Source of the DNA: Komagataeibacter sp. FXV3
GTDB lineage: Bacteria; Pseudomonadota; Alphaproteobacteria; Acetobacterales; Acetobacteraceae
Reading direction: 5' to 3'
Length of the DNA stretch: 52,247 bases
Assembly: GCF_015155755.1 (NCBI RefSeq)
Contig: NZ_VWPI01000039.1
Span: forward strand, 1-52,247
Shown: one piece after another, positions 1 to 7,651 of the stretch
How positions within the stretch are numbered: the first letter of the stretch is position 1
Layout of the letters: each line of letters starts with the position of its first letter
Translations under genes and position numbers: made by a program
The notes under the pieces: generated by a model
The model's database searches: none
Seen by the model: the letters and a program-made list of their open reading frames with translations, nothing else
What the model was told of the DNA's origin: nothing

Positions 1-141
1 AGAGACAGGCAACGGGTGTGCCGCGGGCGGGTGGCCATGCCGCCTGCGCCACGCGCCCGCCACCACCGCGATCGCAACACCCACAACGCCAATTTCCACC
101 GCCAGGCGGACCGGGGTCAGCAACAGGTGACTGATATCCAT
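1..141 (-). CDS. Small single-TM membrane protein, 3' end off the window
   Basis: An open minus-strand frame of 47 codons starts at ATG 141-139 behind a strong GGAGGAG ribosome binding site about 11 bases upstream and runs off the left edge. The product begins MDISHLLLTPVRLAVEIGVV, has one hydrophobic helix (about residues 8-30) and then a basic tail (WRRRHGH). It diverges from the portal gene. The 58-aa protein at the right end of the prophage (21448-21624) has the same plan of one TM helix followed by an Arg cluster. Function unknown; the ribosome binding site and clear TM segment make translation likely. Confidence 0.55.
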   Translation of the reverse strand, partial: MDISHLLLTPVRLAVEIGVVGVAIAVVAGAWRRRHGHPPAAHPLPVS

Positions 142-256
142 TTTCTTTTCTACTCCTCCACGCGGCCAGGTGCCCCACGGTGGCCTGTCTATCGCGGTTT
201 TGCCGCCGCATCACCACCAAATCCACCCCCATCGCCCACCATACCGGAGAGACAGC

Positions 257-1669
257 ATGGACTGGCAGGAACTGAGGAAAACATACCCCCGCGACCCGGA
301 CCTGCCCGCGCGCGCCCACAGGCTTGCAGCCCTGGGCCGCGTGCTGGGGGGCACGCAGTACGACGCCATCCCCAACCCGTTTGGCACCGAATATAACGGG
401 GCGGGGGAATATATCCCCCTGTCGCAGCGCCGGCCATCGGTGCGCACCAATATGTGCCGCGCGGTGGTGGATGATGCGGTGTCGCTGCTGTTCGGTGCCT
501 CGCACTGGCCCACCACGGCAGCCACCGACCCCGCATTGCCGGGCATACTGGCACAGGTCGCGGCAGGCACGGCGCTGCCCGCGCTGATGATGGACGCAGC
601 CACCCGCGGGTCGGTCGGATCGGTCGCGGTGCTGGTGGAAGCGGTGGACCGCCGCCTGCGCCTTGCGGTGCATGACACGCTGTACCTGACCCCGCAATGG
701 GACGGCACGGGCGAGCTGTCGGGCATGACCGAATGCTACAAGGTCACGGGCGCGACACTGGCGGGGCAGGGGTGGCCGGTCGGGCCTGATGACGCGACGA
801 CCGTGTTCTGGTGGCGGCGGGTATGGGACCGCGCGGACTGCCACGTCTATGTGCCACAGCGGGTCGATGCGGGCCTGCCCGCGCGGGTGGACCCCACGCG
901 CAGCACGCATCACGGCCTGGGCTTCGTGCCATGGGTATGGATGGCCAACCTGGCCGCCCCCGGCGTGGTGGACGGGCCATGCACGTTCGAAGCCGCCATC
1001 GATACGGTGATCGAGTGCGATTACCTGCTGTCCCAGTCCGGGCGTGGCCTGAAATACAGCGCCGACCCGCGGCTGGTGATCCGCGCGGGGCCGGACCCGT
1101 ATGCCGATGGCACGCCCGCATCATCCGGGGGGGCTGCATCCGCGCTGACGCTGCCGCTGGATGGGGATGCCAAGCTGCTGGAAATCAACGGTGACGCGGC
1201 GGGGGCCATGCGCGACCATTACCGTGAACTGCGCGCCAGCGTGATGGAGCAGATCCACGGCAACCGCGCGCAGGCCGACCGGCTGAGCGCCCCCACGTCG
1301 GGCCGCGCGATGGAAATGCTGTACCAGCCCCTGCTGTGGCTGGCGGACCGGATGCGCCTGTCATACGGCGAATACGGGCTGCTGGCGCTGTATCGCATGG
1401 TCTGCGCGTTTTCCCACGCCATTGCCGGTGGCCTGCGCATTGGCGGGCGCGATTACGCGGGGCTGGATGCGGATGGCCTGGCGTTGCAGTGGCCGCCCTA
1501 TTTCGCGGGGACGGAAGCCGACCTGGCGCAACTGGCGCAGGGGCTGGATACGGCGGTGCGCGGCGGTTTCCTGTCGCGGCAGACGGCGTGCGTGATCCTG
1601 GCCGCGCGCGCGGGCACGCCCAGCCCCCATGGCGAATGGGCGCGTATCGGCACCGAAAGCCCGAACTGA
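257..1669 (+). CDS. Phage portal protein (SPP1 gp6-like)
   Basis: The 470-aa product is a probable portal, the dodecameric ring at the capsid vertex through which DNA is packaged and ejected. Length is normal for the family. The N-terminal third contains a segment reading IPLSQRRPSVRTNMCRAVVD, followed by a region on anti-parallel strands and a C-terminal helical part, and the gene directly precedes a scaffold and a major capsid gene, the expected order. The ATG at 257 is preferred over the longer upstream frame because GGAGAG lies at 245-250. No terminase large subunit precedes it in this window; instead a divergent small gene lies upstream. Assignment rests on family resemblance and position. 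Confidence 0.65.
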   Translation: MDWQELRKTYPRDPDLPARAHRLAALGRVLGGTQYDAIPNPFGTEYNGAGEYIPLSQRRPSVRTNMCRAVVDDAVSLLFGASHWPTTAATDPALPGILAQVAAGTALPALMMDAATRGSVGSVAVLVEAVDRRLRLAVHDTLYLTPQWDGTGELSGMTECYKVTGATLAGQGWPVGPDDATTVFWWRRVWDRADCHVYVPQRVDAGLPARVDPTRSTHHGLGFVPWVWMANLAAPGVVDGPCTFEAAIDTVIECDYLLSQSGRGLKYSADPRLVIRAGPDPYADGTPASSGGAASALTLPLDGDAKLLEINGDAAGAMRDHYRELRASVMEQIHGNRAQADRLSAPTSGRAMEMLYQPLLWLADRMRLSYGEYGLLALYRMVCAFSHAIAGGLRIGGRDYAGLDADGLALQWPPYFAGTEADLAQLAQGLDTAVRGGFLSRQTACVILAARAGTPSPHGEWARIGTESPN

Positions 1670-1696
1670 TCCTTTATTCCCGAACGGAGGCATGAC

Positions 1697-2197
1697 ATGA
1701 CCCGATCAAGCGTTCCCGAAACCCCCGACATGGACACGATGCGCCGCGAACTGGCCGCCCTGCGCGCCGAACGTGACGAAGCCATGCAGGCCCGCACCAC
1801 GCTGGAAGCCGACCTGACCCGCGCCACCGAACAGGCCGCAAGCGCCCGCACCCGCGCCAGCCGCGCCGTGATCCGCGCCGAAGCCCGCGCCATGGCCGCC
1901 CGCATGGGGGCGGTCGAACCCGCCGATGTCGTGCGCCTGGTGGACCTGTCGGCCGTGACATTGGCCGAGGACGGCACGCCGCAGGGACTGGACGCGATCA
2001 TGCAGGCCGCGCGTGACAGCCGCGCCTACCTGTTCACCACGCCGCAGCCCGCATCAGGGGCCGCCAGCGGCACCACCGCATCCGGCCCCGCGCCACGCGC
2101 GGGCGATCCCGCCCCGTTCGATGCCCGCACGGCAGGCGCGCGCGATGTAAAGGCCGCCGCCAGTGCCGCGGGCCTGCGCTGGCCGGTCGCGCATTAG
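1697..2197 (+). CDS. Phage capsid scaffolding protein (GP20-like)
   Basis: The 166-aa protein has a charged coiled-coil N-terminal half (about residues 12-65, heptad-like Glu/Arg/Ala) and a motif around VVRLVDLSAVTLAEDG (residues 75-95) typical of GP20-type minor structural or scaffolding proteins that assist procapsid assembly. The C-terminus is Ala/Pro/Gly-rich and probably disordered. ATG at 1697 follows GGAGG. It lies between portal and major capsid genes, as scaffolds do, with the cupin gene inserted between it and the capsid gene. Confidence 0.68.
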   Translation: MTRSSVPETPDMDTMRRELAALRAERDEAMQARTTLEADLTRATEQAASARTRASRAVIRAEARAMAARMGAVEPADVVRLVDLSAVTLAEDGTPQGLDAIMQAARDSRAYLFTTPQPASGAASGTTASGPAPRAGDPAPFDARTAGARDVKAAASAAGLRWPVAH

Positions 2198-2310
2198 GGC
2201 TGTTGCGGCCCGTCGCGCCCGTCCCGCATCGCCGGGGGCAGGCGCAGGGACACGATCCATGGCTACAGGTGACGTGCAGGCCGCCTGATGTTACGATATC
2301 GGTCTGAAAT

Positions 2311-2331
2311 CCGCCCGGTGCGAACGGGCGG
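2311..2331 (+). terminator. GC hairpin before the cupin gene
   Basis: CCGCCCG (2311-2317) pairs with CGGGCGG (2325-2331) over a 7-base loop. It lacks a T-tract, so termination is uncertain. With the 3099-3139 hairpin it brackets the cupin gene. Confidence 0.35.
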
Positions 2332-2392
2332 ACATATACTGCTTGCAACAGGGTGGACGTGATATGCCACCTGCCTGAAGGACCGTGACCTG

Positions 2393-3088
2393 ATGAACCA
2401 GACCGACGTGACCGTGCGCAGCTTTGTTGACCTGCGCGCCTTTGCCGACACCTCCATGCCCGCGCCGGGTGATTTCCTGCTCGCCCGCACGAAGCTTGCG
2501 GGGCAGGGGGACGGGCTGTCGGTCATGGCCTGCGCACCGCAGGGCGCGGGACTGGTTACGGCCATGCCGGCGGATGAATTCGTGATCGTGCTGACGGGTG
2601 AGCTGAACATCGGCGCGAATGTCCTTGGCCCGGATGCCAGCATTGTCATCCCCAGGGGCAGCGCCTTCAGCTGGGCCGCCGCGCCGGGCACGCAGGCCAT
2701 CGCCATGCGCTGCGACACCAGCACGCCGGGGGCGCAGACGCCGGTGGTGATCGACCCCAACCCGGTCATGGCGCCGTCGGCGTCGCCTTCGGCGGCGGTG
2801 CTGGTTGGTCCGGCGCCCACCTGCCACAGCTTCAATGACTATAAATCCGCCAATGGCGAACTGCGCTGCGGCACATGGTCCGCCACCCCCTATGCCCGCC
2901 GCGCCGTGCGGTATGACCATGCCGAACTGATGTACCTGACCGAAGGCAGCGTGACGCTGGTGGATGGCGCGGGACGGGAAAAGACGTTTGTGAAGGGCGA
3001 CATCTTCTTTGTCGAACGCGGCGCCGAATGCGCATGGGACAACCGCGAGACGGTCAGGAAAGTCTATGTGATCTTCCGCCCCGCCTGA
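2393..3088 (+). CDS. Two-domain cupin protein carried in the prophage (moron candidate)
   Basis: The 231-aa protein has a C-terminal cupin half (about residues 140-231) resembling the Cupin_3/EutQ-like family: HAELMYLTEGSVTLVDGAGR then GDIFFVERGAECAWDN. The N-terminal half repeats the fold in weaker form (VIVLTGELNIGANVLGPDAS then a Pro-Arg-Gly-Ser turn), so this looks like a bicupin. Start ATG 2393 has AAGGA at 2378-2382. It is not a structural phage protein and breaks the usual scaffold-capsid order. Hairpins lie on both sides and the downstream spacer is AT-rich, the usual look of a lysogenic-conversion cargo gene. Substrate and metal use cannot be read from the sequence. Confidence 0.7.
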   Translation: MNQTDVTVRSFVDLRAFADTSMPAPGDFLLARTKLAGQGDGLSVMACAPQGAGLVTAMPADEFVIVLTGELNIGANVLGPDASIVIPRGSAFSWAAAPGTQAIAMRCDTSTPGAQTPVVIDPNPVMAPSASPSAAVLVGPAPTCHSFNDYKSANGELRCGTWSATPYARRAVRYDHAELMYLTEGSVTLVDGAGREKTFVKGDIFFVERGAECAWDNRETVRKVYVIFRPA

Positions 3089-3098
3089 TGCATGGCGC

Positions 3099-3139
3099 GG
3101 CATGCGGGCCAGCGGGCGCCATGTCCCGGCCCGCATGCC
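3099..3139 (+). terminator. 12-bp hairpin after the cupin gene
   Basis: GGCATGCGGGCC (3099-3110) pairs perfectly with GGCCCGCATGCC (3128-3139), starting 10 bases after the cupin stop. There is no T-tract. It may end or stabilise the cupin transcript. Confidence 0.45.
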
Positions 3140-3516
3140 ATCGCATGGGACACGCAACAGTGGCCAGCGGGTCAGGGCCGCGCTGGTCCTGAATACTATT
3201 TCAAAAGTAAAGGTATCACAGCCCTTAAGGTTAAAATAAGTTTTTTTGGTAAAGCGTTATGAAAAAGCGCCACCGGAAACGTCCCCGTAATTGCAGGGTA
3301 TTTATTTCCTGCCCTTACGATTTCTGGAACTGAAACCCACCCGTAATGTGAAAGAGATGCGTGGGGCCACCATGCCCCGGTATCACCCCTTGCCCGTTCC
3401 GCGCCCCATCATGCCGCGCGGAACCGGCAAGGGGCCTGCAACCGGCCAGACGCGCCGCACCCCTGATCCATCCACCCGGCCCATCCATGGCGCAGCCCGT
3501 CATGGCCACCCCTGCC
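3140..3516. other. Non-coding, AT-rich spacer upstream of the capsid gene
   Basis: No supported gene. Bases 3190-3345 are clearly more AT-rich than the prophage around them and hold a degenerate copy of the dispersed hairpin element (3238-3280). This is the likely site of a promoter for the capsid block, but I cannot pick a -35/-10 pair with confidence. Confidence 0.5.
3238..3280 (+). repeat. Degenerate copy of the dispersed multi-hairpin element
   Basis: AAGTTTTTTTGGTAAAGC followed by GAAAAAGCGCCACCGGAAAC keeps the order of the family's 5' arm, internal stems and 3' arm (compare 4981-5059), with both internal stems degraded. Confidence 0.5.
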
Positions 3517-3549
3517 GCCGCCAGTGCATCCCTGCATGGCGGCTTTTTT
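3517..3549 (+). terminator. Intrinsic terminator just upstream of the capsid gene
   Basis: GCCGCCA (3517-3523) pairs with TGGCGGC (3537-3543), extended by TGCA/TGCA, and is followed by six T (3544-3549). The capsid ribosome binding site begins only about 10 bases later. It is one of four hairpins in this position in the prophage. Confidence 0.75.
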
Positions 3550-3573
3550 CGTTTTTTCAAGGAAATGAAATTC

Positions 3574-4926
3574 ATGGCCATTGCCAATTTCCCCGCCGCC
3601 CTGCAGCCGGTCATCCAGCAGGGTTTCCTGTCGCGTGCGTTCCAGGATGCGCTGCAGTCACGGCTGGGCTTCCGTTCGATCGCGGACCAGATGGAATTCC
3701 CCGCCCGCATCGGCCAGACCATTACCGACACCCGCGCGGGCCTGCTGCCACCGGCGACAACCCCGCTCAACCCCACCGCCAACACCAGCTTTGACAACGG
3801 CATGACCCCCGCCGAATGGTCGGTCGAGCAGTACACGCTGACCATCAACCAGTACGGCAACACCATGGACCTGAACCAGGTGACCGAAGGTGTCGGCATC
3901 GCCAACCAGTTCCTGGCCAATGCATCGCGCCTTGGCATCAATGCACGGCAGACGCTTGACCGCCTGGCGCGCAACGCGCTGTTTGGCGGGGCGCAGAACG
4001 GGGTGGGCGGCTATCTGGGTGGCAATACCCGCGTCACCACCACGCTGGGGGCGGCTGGCGGCACGGTGGCGGTGGATGACATCCGCGGGTTCCAGACCAT
4101 CCTGTCCGACGAGGGGCAGGTGATATCCGTTGGCGCGTCGGCTGGCATGACCGTCACCATCGGGGCCGGGTCGTACACGCTGGTGGGGACAACGGCGGAC
4201 GCCACCAATACCTCCACGGCACCCGACGGGGTTTCGGGCACGCTGACGCTTTCGGCATCCGTCAAGGTTGCGGACGGCACGGCGGGCAACGCGGTCATTG
4301 CCGCAACCGCACCGCTGGTGCTGCGGCCCAATGCACGCGCCACCACGGCGGCGCTGGCGGCGGGCGACCTGCTGGGCGTGCAGTCCATCCTTGGCGCGCT
4401 GGCCACCCTGCGTGACAACAACGTGCCGACGCCCGATGGCGGGGTGTACCACTGCTATCTGGACAATGCGCAGCTTCTGGGCCTGTTCCGGGACGAGGAT
4501 TTCAAGCTGCTGTATCGCGGGCAGTACGGGTCCGATACGTACCAGAACGGCCAGATCTTTGACCTGCTGGGCGTGCGCTTCATTCCCACGACCGAGGCCC
4601 CGCAGCAGGCATCGCTTGGCGCGGGCAACATCCACCGCGCCATCATCTGCGGGCAGGGCGCGCTGGTCGAAGGCGACTATGCCAATATCGGCACCCATTA
4701 CGCGCCCCTGCTGGATGGTGGCGAACTGACGGATGTGGAGGGCGTGTGCATGATTACCCGCCCCGCGCTGGACCGTCTGGCGCAGATCATCGCGCAGTCA
4801 TGGTCGTGGATTGGCGGCTTTGCCCTGCCGACCGACCTTACGGCCGATACATCGGTCATTCCCACCGCGACCAACAGCTATCTCAAGCGCGGGGTGGTGA
4901 TCGAAAGCCTGGGTGCCGGGGCGTAA
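3574..4926 (+). CDS. Phage major capsid protein (HK97-fold type)
   Basis: The 450-aa protein builds the capsid shell. The N-terminal part (ALQPVIQQGFLSRAFQDAL, then NPTANTSFDNGMTP) and the C-terminal part (DLLGVRFIPTTEAPQQ, then VEGVCMITRPALDRL) match the style of HK97-fold coat proteins of alphaproteobacterial contractile phages. A Thr/Gly/Val-rich stretch at about residues 150-255 looks like an inserted beta domain. ATG 3574 is preferred over the in-frame ATG 3565 because AAGGAA (3559-3564) gives proper spacing only for 3574. The gene lies behind its own terminator-like hairpin and is followed by a full copy of the dispersed element, so it may be an isolated transcription unit. Confidence 0.78.
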   Translation: MAIANFPAALQPVIQQGFLSRAFQDALQSRLGFRSIADQMEFPARIGQTITDTRAGLLPPATTPLNPTANTSFDNGMTPAEWSVEQYTLTINQYGNTMDLNQVTEGVGIANQFLANASRLGINARQTLDRLARNALFGGAQNGVGGYLGGNTRVTTTLGAAGGTVAVDDIRGFQTILSDEGQVISVGASAGMTVTIGAGSYTLVGTTADATNTSTAPDGVSGTLTLSASVKVADGTAGNAVIAATAPLVLRPNARATTAALAAGDLLGVQSILGALATLRDNNVPTPDGGVYHCYLDNAQLLGLFRDEDFKLLYRGQYGSDTYQNGQIFDLLGVRFIPTTEAPQQASLGAGNIHRAIICGQGALVEGDYANIGTHYAPLLDGGELTDVEGVCMITRPALDRLAQIIAQSWSWIGGFALPTDLTADTSVIPTATNSYLKRGVVIESLGAGA

Positions 4927-4980
4927 TTCCCAATGCGGGTGGCGGGATCGTGCCGTCACCCGCATCGTACAGGACATAAG

Positions 4981-5059
4981 GAAGTTTTTGGTGAAGCTTT
5001 TTCCAAAAAGCTTCGGAAGACGCCGCCTTTTTGAAAAAAGGCGGCACCCGGAAACTTTT
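4981..5059 (+). repeat. Dispersed multi-hairpin element, full copy
   Basis: Best-preserved copy. Outer arms AAGTTT (from 4982) and AAACTT (5052-5057) enclose two perfect hairpins: GAAGCTTTTT with AAAAAGCTTC (4993-5014), and GCCGCCTTTTT with the complementary AAAAAGGCGGC (5022-5045). The second can work as a terminator after the capsid gene. Confidence 0.85.
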
Positions 5060-5120
5060 ATTTTTCCAACGGCCTGTTTCCGGGACGGCCGCATTATGCA
5101 CGGAGGCGACAGCAACAGGC

Positions 5121-5552
5121 ATGACCGACACGGATACGACCACGGCAGCCAGCGGGTCCGCCACGGATACCGGGGATACGCCGCTGGCGGATAGCGAACT
5201 GGCGCAGGCGCGGCGTTACATGGGCTATCCCGCCATGGGCAGCCAGGACAGCGGCATGCAGTCATGGCGGTTTTTCCGGGTTTACGGCTTCAACGAATGG
5301 CGGCTGCGCAACCTTGCCCCCGCCGAATGCGCGCAGGCGCGGGCCTTCATCATGCAGTGCCAGGTGCTGGAGGGCGCGATCATGGCGGCCACCGCCAACC
5401 TGGACACCGACCGCGCGGCGGTGTGGACCCGCAACCGCACCGAGGTCACGGACCGCTTTACCCTGTACACGCGCTGGCGGGTGCAGCTGTGCAATTTCCT
5501 GGGCATTCCGCCGGGGCCGGGCCTGCGCGGGGTGGGGGAGATCGTGATCTGA
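5121..5552 (+). CDS. Phage head-tail connector/neck protein, putative
   Basis: The 143-aa protein has a Thr/Ala-rich N-terminus (residues 1-30, probably disordered) and a helical, Trp/Arg-containing core (WRFFRVYGFNEWRLRNLAP). Position after the major capsid and before a second small protein fits head-completion or neck proteins. ATG 5121 is chosen because the preceding in-frame codons lie inside the dispersed element; GGAGG lies rather far upstream at 5102-5106. The stop overlaps the next start (TGATG), indicating translational coupling. I do not recognise a specific family. Confidence 0.55.
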   Translation: MTDTDTTTAASGSATDTGDTPLADSELAQARRYMGYPAMGSQDSGMQSWRFFRVYGFNEWRLRNLAPAECAQARAFIMQCQVLEGAIMAATANLDTDRAAVWTRNRTEVTDRFTLYTRWRVQLCNFLGIPPGPGLRGVGEIVI

Positions 5553-6202
5553 TGGACCAGACAGCCCTGTGCCGCCTTGCCGCGCGCGGGTTTGCCCTGG
5601 CGGCGGGCCACGTGGGGGCGGCCACCGTGCAGTACCGCCCCGCAACCGCTGCCAGCCCGTGCGCCACGCCGTATGCCCGGACCATGGCGGCGTTCAGCAA
5701 TGACCGGGCCTTCGGCTTTGCCGGGCCGGCGCTGTGGGACGTGCCCTTTGTCTATGCGCTGATGGATACGACGGATGTGCGGACAGGGGATATCCTGACC
5801 TGTGGGCATGATACGTATTTCATCGCCCGCGTCGAACCCTTCCGTCCACCCCTGTGCGTGCTGTGCAACGCAGTGGTGGACATTACCGCAACCATGGCGC
5901 AGGCGGCGGACGTGGCGGATCCCGGCGGCTACGCCACATCAGGCGACGTGACAACACAGGTCCCGTGCGCCACCGGCTGGCCCGCCATGATCCGTCCCGG
6001 CAGCGGGGCGGGCATTCCCGGCCCGGCACAGCCCGGCGCAATCCATTCGGGCGGGTTCGAGATGTTCCTGCCCGCCATTCCCGGCGTCACCATCCAGCCC
6101 GCCATGTGGGCACGGGACGGGGGCGGCACGCGCTACACCATCGGCGGCGCCCGCGCCGGGCCGTGGGGCACGCGCTGCCAGCTGGGCCAGCAGCAGGTCT
6201 GA
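5552..6202 (+). CDS. Phage head-closure/tail-completion protein, putative
   Basis: The 216-aa protein begins at ATG 5552, overlapping the upstream stop by one base. It has a beta-rich centre (DTTDVRTGDILTCGHDTYFI, about residues 70-90) of the sort found in head-closure proteins, and a Gly/Pro-rich C-terminal half. Position between a neck protein and the sheath supports a connector or tail-completion role. The family is not recognised. Confidence 0.5.
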   Translation: MDQTALCRLAARGFALAAGHVGAATVQYRPATAASPCATPYARTMAAFSNDRAFGFAGPALWDVPFVYALMDTTDVRTGDILTCGHDTYFIARVEPFRPPLCVLCNAVVDITATMAQAADVADPGGYATSGDVTTQVPCATGWPAMIRPGSGAGIPGPAQPGAIHSGGFEMFLPAIPGVTIQPAMWARDGGGTRYTIGGARAGPWGTRCQLGQQQV

Positions 6203-6415
6203 TCCCCCACGACGGCCCGTTGCCCCATGCGGACACGCAACACGCACCGCCCGGACGATACGACACCGGCATCACCCCGCGCGGCCACCGCCATGACAGG
6301 CCCGCCAGCCATCCGGTCCCGCGCCACGGGCGCGCGCCCCGCATGCAGGGCAGGGGCCGGACGCCAATCCATGACATCATTCCCCCGGCACGGGGGGAGC
6401 AGGAGCCGATATGAC

Positions 6416-7285
6416 ATGGCCGACATCTCCACCATCTCCACCACGATCGCGGCGGCCCTTGCCGCGGCCCTGTGCCCCGATGGCACGGCGTCGGGGGCCG
6501 TTACCGGGCGGCCGCTCGTCATCCGCCGGGGCGCGCTGACGCAGGCCGATCTGGGGGATGCGGCCCGTACGCTGCAGCAGGGCTGTGACTTCATCACCAT
6601 TGCCGACCTGGCCGAAAGCTGGGCGCGGGTGGATGAACCGCTGGGCCGCCCATGGCGCATGGATGCAACAGCGCCCGCCACCGTACACATGGCGGTCAGC
6701 GGCACCACGGCCACCGTAACGGTGGATGCCGGGGCCACGCCGTCAGGCACGGTGGGGCTGCGCGCCCGTGGCCTGCCGGGGGTTCCGGGCAATGCATGCA
6801 GCCTGCATGTGGCGACCGCGACGGACACGGCGGCCACCATTGCCGCCACCATCGCAACCGCCATGCCCGGTGCCGCCGCCAGCGGGGCCAGCATCACGCT
6901 GCCCGCCACGGCCGTGGCGCAGGCCATCAACGCGGGCACGCTGTCGGCGCGCTGTGTCGCGCGCAGGCAGCAGCAGGTCTTTGTCATCACCGCATGGTCG
7001 GCTACCCCCGCCGGGCGGGACGCGCTGGGCCGCGCCATGGCCGATGCGCTGGCGCTGACCGACTGGCTGACGGATGCAGGCGGCTCCACCTTCCGTATCG
7101 AAGCGCGCGCCACCACCAACGACGACACCGCCATGAACCGGGGCATCTTTGCCCGACCCGCGCGCTTCCTTGTCACCTATGACACCGACCTGACCCGCGT
7201 GGTCCCGGCCATGCTGGCCGGTGGCACGGGCATCGGCCCCGATGTCACGCGCGGGGACGTGCTGCTGGACACCGGCGGCGGCTGA
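6416..7285 (+). CDS. Phage tail-region protein of unknown function
   Basis: The 289-aa protein starts at ATG 6416 with AGGAG at 6401-6405. The N-terminal third is helical (residues 1-75). The middle is Ala/Thr-rich with alternating beta-like segments (HMAVSGTTATVTVDAGATPS). The C-terminus (FARPARFLVTYDTDLTRVV, then VTRGDVLLDTGGG) looks structural. It lies just upstream of the sheath gene, where tail-terminator or completion proteins usually sit. The 213 bases before it show no gene. Confidence 0.5.
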   Translation: MADISTISTTIAAALAAALCPDGTASGAVTGRPLVIRRGALTQADLGDAARTLQQGCDFITIADLAESWARVDEPLGRPWRMDATAPATVHMAVSGTTATVTVDAGATPSGTVGLRARGLPGVPGNACSLHVATATDTAATIAATIATAMPGAAASGASITLPATAVAQAINAGTLSARCVARRQQQVFVITAWSATPAGRDALGRAMADALALTDWLTDAGGSTFRIEARATTNDDTAMNRGIFARPARFLVTYDTDLTRVVPAMLAGGTGIGPDVTRGDVLLDTGGG

Positions 7286-7651
7286 ACCGCTGTCCACCAC
7301 CATTCAGGCAGCCCGCCGGATGCCCACCCGCCTGACCATGCCCCCGGCCATGCCGGCCCGTGGGAACACCGGCCCGACGCATCATCGCGCAGGGAACCGG
7401 ACATGGCACGCGGGCACCACGGGCCGGGCGGTGATGGCTGGCTGCCGCATCGTGTCCGGGGGATGCGCCATTATGTGCGTCCCCGTTCATGACACGCGCC
7501 CGACCTGCATGACGGGGCCATGCGGCCCGGCGTCATGGGGATACGGCGTGACAGGCGCGGGCGGCCCGGCATCCGGCCCGGCGGTCCTGCGCGCCACACC
7601 ACACCCGACTTTTCACGCGGCCATGCCGCGCAACAGGGAAATACAGATACA
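7286..7651. other. 366-base stretch without a supported gene, before the sheath gene
   Basis: A plus-strand frame stays open across this stretch and ends in an ATGA overlap with the sheath start, but its translation is Met/Cys/Pro/His-rich and unlike a folded protein, and it starts inside the upstream gene. I treat the stretch as untranslated. No terminator or repeat copy is visible. Confidence 0.4.

Noticed and set aside
3658-4698. 346-codon minus-strand frame opposite the capsid gene
   Set aside because: Antisense shadow; basic, repetitive translation, no ribosome binding site, fully inside the capsid gene.
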